In this document: piece after piece, positions 5,999-7,963 of the stretch
Layout of the letters: each line of letters opens with the position of its first letter
Numbering within the stretch: the first letter of the stretch is position 1
DNA from: Nitrospira sp.
GTDB lineage: Bacteria; Nitrospirota; Nitrospiria; Nitrospirales; Nitrospiraceae
Assembly (NCBI GenBank): GCA_015904075.1
Contig: JABMDH010000032.1
Location: 14,815 to 22,777, forward strand
DNA length: 7,963 bases
Reading direction: 5' to 3'
The notes under the pieces: generated by a model
What the model saw: the letters and a program-made list of their open reading frames with translations, nothing else
Told to the model about the DNA's origin: nothing
The model's database searches: none
Made by a program: the position numbers and the translations under genes

Positions 5999-6022
5999 CT
6001 TAATCCTCAACGAGGAACGTGA

Positions 6023-6943
6023 CTAGCACCAGGCGCCGAGGCGGCAGGCGGTAAAGGCCTGACCCAGCCCACTGGGGGAAGGAATTGAGAACAGGTTTGA
6101 TGCTGGAGATCCGGCAGCAGCCGCTCCAATATCGGCAATAGGGGATGGGTCTGATTTATGCGCAAGCTGGGGACCTGGTTTAGCTCCGCCTAGTTTTGCG
6201 AGCAGGCTGTTTCCGTCATTGACTGTTGTGCTATTCGGGTATTTGTTCGCGAGTAGGACCAGGCTCTCCCGCGCCCAATCGTCGGCCCCCAATTCATGGT
6301 AGCTCATGGCTAGAAAATATAAAGCATCGGGAGCAACGAGCCGATCGGGATAGGTCTTGATGATATGTTCGAATCGGTGCGCGGCAGCCAGGTACGAGCC
6401 ACGTCGGTAGTAGAACTGGCCTACGAATAGGTGCATTTGCGCCAGCCAGTTATGGCAGTCTTCAAGTTTCTGCAGTGCTTGGGCATCGTAGCGGCTTCCA
6501 GGATAGTCTTTCCGGACACGTTCAAATGCGGTGATGGCCTTCTGAATGGGTTCAGGGTCTCGATCAATGGTTTTCGCTAGCTTGAGCTGAACCTCTCCGA
6601 CCTTAACCGCGGCATAGGGAGCGAGCACATGGTTCCGGAAGAGATCCAGGAACCGGTTGTATTCGGTCAAGGCTTCGTTGTATTCCTCTTTCTCAAAAAA
6701 TGCCTCTCCACGTTTCATGATCACATTGGGGTGGAAGAGCTGCTTCTCAATATTGTCCTCGAGGAAGATCTGCTCGTCTACGCCGCTGACCACTTTTTTC
6801 ACACCGCTTCGTAAGTCTTCGGGGGTGCCTGCACAGGCAGCAAGGAAGCTTTGTCCTACAAGAAGGCATCCCAGCAGTGGCAGGAGGGAGGCTCGCGATG
6901 TCCAACTGGCTTTGATGTTAGGGGCTGTATGCAATGATGACAT
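6023..6943 (-). CDS. bamD: BamD-like outer-membrane assembly lipoprotein (copy 2)
   Basis: A 306-residue homologue of the lipoprotein at 2174-3097, with 28 substitutions and one missing residue by hand alignment. Lipobox (SFLAAC), TPR region and the terminal C-x5-C pair (CRLGAWC) are all kept, so it looks functional. Changes are uneven: six fall within the first ten residues, and the lost codon lies in the signal peptide, while the stretch from GTPEDL to FLDLFR is unchanged. The start at 6943 again has no ribosome site and again lies eight bases from the -10 box. The neighbours are the same: convergent with the truncated ccdA and divergent from fabH copy 2. Two full bamD genes in one genome would be unusual, because Bam normally needs one. 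Confidence 0.88.
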   Translation of the reverse strand: MSSLHTAPNIKASWTSRASLLPLLGCLLVGQSFLAACAGTPEDLRSGVKKVVSGVDEQIFLEDNIEKQLFHPNVIMKRGEAFFEKEEYNEALTEYNRFLDLFRNHVLAPYAAVKVGEVQLKLAKTIDRDPEPIQKAITAFERVRKDYPGSRYDAQALQKLEDCHNWLAQMHLFVGQFYYRRGSYLAAAHRFEHIIKTYPDRLVAPDALYFLAMSYHELGADDWARESLVLLANKYPNSTTVNDGNSLLAKLGGAKPGPQLAHKSDPSPIADIGAAAAGSPASNLFSIPSPSGLGQAFTACRLGAWC

Positions 6944-6951
6944 AGTTTAAA

Positions 6952-6981
6952 TTCATAGCAAGAATGAATGGCAAAAAGCAA
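6952..6981 (-). promoter_or_regulatory. Promoter of bamD copy 2
   Basis: TTGCTT (6981-6976) and TATGAA (6957-6952), 18 bases apart, with the TGC extension. Boxes and spacing equal those of copy 1, while the bases between the -10 box and the ATG differ. The predicted transcript start is near 6945, two bases before the start codon. Confidence 0.5.
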
Positions 6982-6998
6982 CGAGCAGGAGAGGTCGG

Positions 6999-7027
6999 TT
7001 GACCCATATCCTTCCTCTCCCTATAAT
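6999..7027 (+). promoter_or_regulatory. Strong sigma70-type promoter of fabH copy 2
   Basis: TTGACC (6999-7004), a 17-base spacer and TATAAT (7022-7027). Both boxes are the same as in copy 1 although the spacer has changed at several places, which supports a working promoter. Confidence 0.75.
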
Positions 7028-7083
7028 CCCGCGCACGTCGTATTGGTGTCACCCTGTTGTCTTGACCCCTTTAGGTAGGAAGC

Positions 7084-7963
7084 ATGATTCGAACCAGGGC
7101 GATTGGAACCGGCAGCTATGTACCTCACCGGGTCGTGACAAATGAGGAGATAGCCCGGCCGTTAGGACTCGCTCCTGACCAGATCTACAGGCTGACCGGC
7201 ATTCGAGAACGGCATTGGGCGGCAGATCACGAAGCGTCTTCCGACATGGCGATTGAGGCGGGGCGTCAGGCCCTCTTGGCGGCCGGCTGTGAGGCGTCTG
7301 CTATCGAGGCTGTCATTGTATCTACTACGTCTCCGGATGCGGTGTTTCCTTCCACCGCTTGTTATGTCCAGCACGGATTAGGATGCAAAAGAGTGGGTGC
7401 GTTTGATGTATCCGCTTCCTGCTCCGGCTTTCTCTATGGGCTCTCTATGGCTCAGGCCATGATAGAGAGCGGGCAAATCCGGACCTGCCTGGTAGCGGCA
7501 TCAGAGGTCAAGTCTCGTTTTCTCGATCCCAAAGATGGGGCGACCGCCATGTTGTTCGGCGATGGGGCAGGCGCCGTCGTATTGCGTGGCGAAGAAGATC
7601 GAAGCCCGGAGATGCGAGGGATCTTAGGCATCAGGTTGCGCGCCGATGGATCGCGGCATGAGCTCATTCGTGTTCAGGCCGGCGGGTCGCGAATGCCGTC
7701 TTCTCAGGCTACGGTAGAGAAGCATGCACATACCCTTCGTATGCAGGGCGCCTCACTCTATCGGGCTGCGATTCGGCGGATTGAACAGGCCGTGCAGGAT
7801 ATTTTGAAGGAGTTCGGAGTCGATCTTCGTGAGGTCAAGCAGGTAGTTCTTCATCAGGCCAACGGCCGAATTCTGGCCCAGATTGCCGATCGCCTGGCTA
7901 TCCCGCAGGACAGACTTTCGTCGGTCATCGAACGGTACGGCAACACGTCATCAGCGTCGTTGC
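7084..7963 (+). CDS. fabH: Beta-ketoacyl-ACP synthase III (copy 2, runs off right edge)
   Basis: The frame is open from ATG 7084 through 293 codons plus one base to the window end. It aligns without gaps to copy 1 with 14 residue changes by hand count. Cys113, His257 and Asn287 with their motifs are all present, so the enzyme is expected to be active. AGGA precedes the start as in copy 1. Several changes are not conservative (Arg97 to His, Ser103 to Arg, Glu152 to Gly, Arg177 to Met, Thr204 to Met, Gly247 to Asp), but none touches the catalytic motifs. About 37 codons are missing on the right, assuming the length of copy 1. Confidence 0.93.
   Translation, partial: MIRTRAIGTGSYVPHRVVTNEEIARPLGLAPDQIYRLTGIRERHWAADHEASSDMAIEAGRQALLAAGCEASAIEAVIVSTTSPDAVFPSTACYVQHGLGCKRVGAFDVSASCSGFLYGLSMAQAMIESGQIRTCLVAASEVKSRFLDPKDGATAMLFGDGAGAVVLRGEEDRSPEMRGILGIRLRADGSRHELIRVQAGGSRMPSSQATVEKHAHTLRMQGASLYRAAIRRIEQAVQDILKEFGVDLREVKQVVLHQANGRILAQIADRLAIPQDRLSSVIERYGNTSSASL

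Larger units (their letters stand above)
5349..7963. repeat. Unit 2 of the head-to-tail segmental repeat (runs off right edge)
   Basis: It repeats ccdA (3' part), bamD and fabH in the same order and orientation as unit 1. Coding parts stay aligned throughout with one codon lost in the bamD signal peptide. The ccdA-bamD spacer is of different sequence. The expected phoR copy would lie beyond the window. Confidence 0.9.

Noticed and set aside
1..7963. CRISPR array, prophage, toxin-antitoxin or defence island
   Set aside because: No short regular repeats with spacers, and every sizable convincing gene belongs to a known housekeeping or signalling family.

Overview
The window looks like a piece of a free-living Gram-negative bacterial chromosome. 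It carries a BamD-type outer-membrane lipoprotein, a ResA/CcdA redox pair of the kind used in cytochrome c maturation, FabH and a PhoR-like kinase. The gene order, the protein style and the short TCGTATCTCGTGAAGCG palindromes remind me of Nitrospira (Nitrospirota). That assignment is an impression from memory and was not tested by any search.

Layout: (1) 1-441, the 5' part of metK on the minus strand. (2) 442-690, a divergent control region with a good sigma70-type promoter for the next operon. (3) 691-2009, a thioredoxin-fold TlpA/ResA protein followed by CcdA, two bases apart. (4) 2174-3097 bamD (minus) and 3239-4231 fabH (plus), divergent, separated by a compact double promoter. (5) 4303-5343, the catalytic part of a PhoR-like histidine kinase (minus), convergent with fabH and cut off at its 5' end. 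(6) From 5349 the sequence starts again inside ccdA and repeats the same order: 3' two thirds of ccdA, bamD and fabH, the last running off the window.

The main observation is this head-to-tail repeat. Unit 1 is 1527-5348 (3822 bp) and unit 2 starts at 5349. The junction joins the interior of phoR to the interior of ccdA with almost no shared sequence, as expected for a tandem duplication. The units are not recent identical copies: ccdA differs at 42 of 483 bases by my hand count, mostly silently, BamD is about 91% and FabH about 95% identical. Even the truncated ccdA copy carries the mark of purifying selection, so it diverged while still part of a whole gene and was cut later. Either a segment from a close relative was recombined in tandem, or the contig joins two strains' versions of one locus. 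The sequence alone cannot decide between these. The model predicts a full-length phoR just beyond the right edge.

Functionally, CcdA would pass electrons across the membrane to the periplasmic thioredoxin-like protein, BamD would serve outer-membrane protein assembly, FabH would start fatty-acid synthesis, and the kinase would be a two-component sensor. I see no mobile element gene, CRISPR array, rRNA or tRNA, and nothing that supports a wholly new defence or metabolic system.
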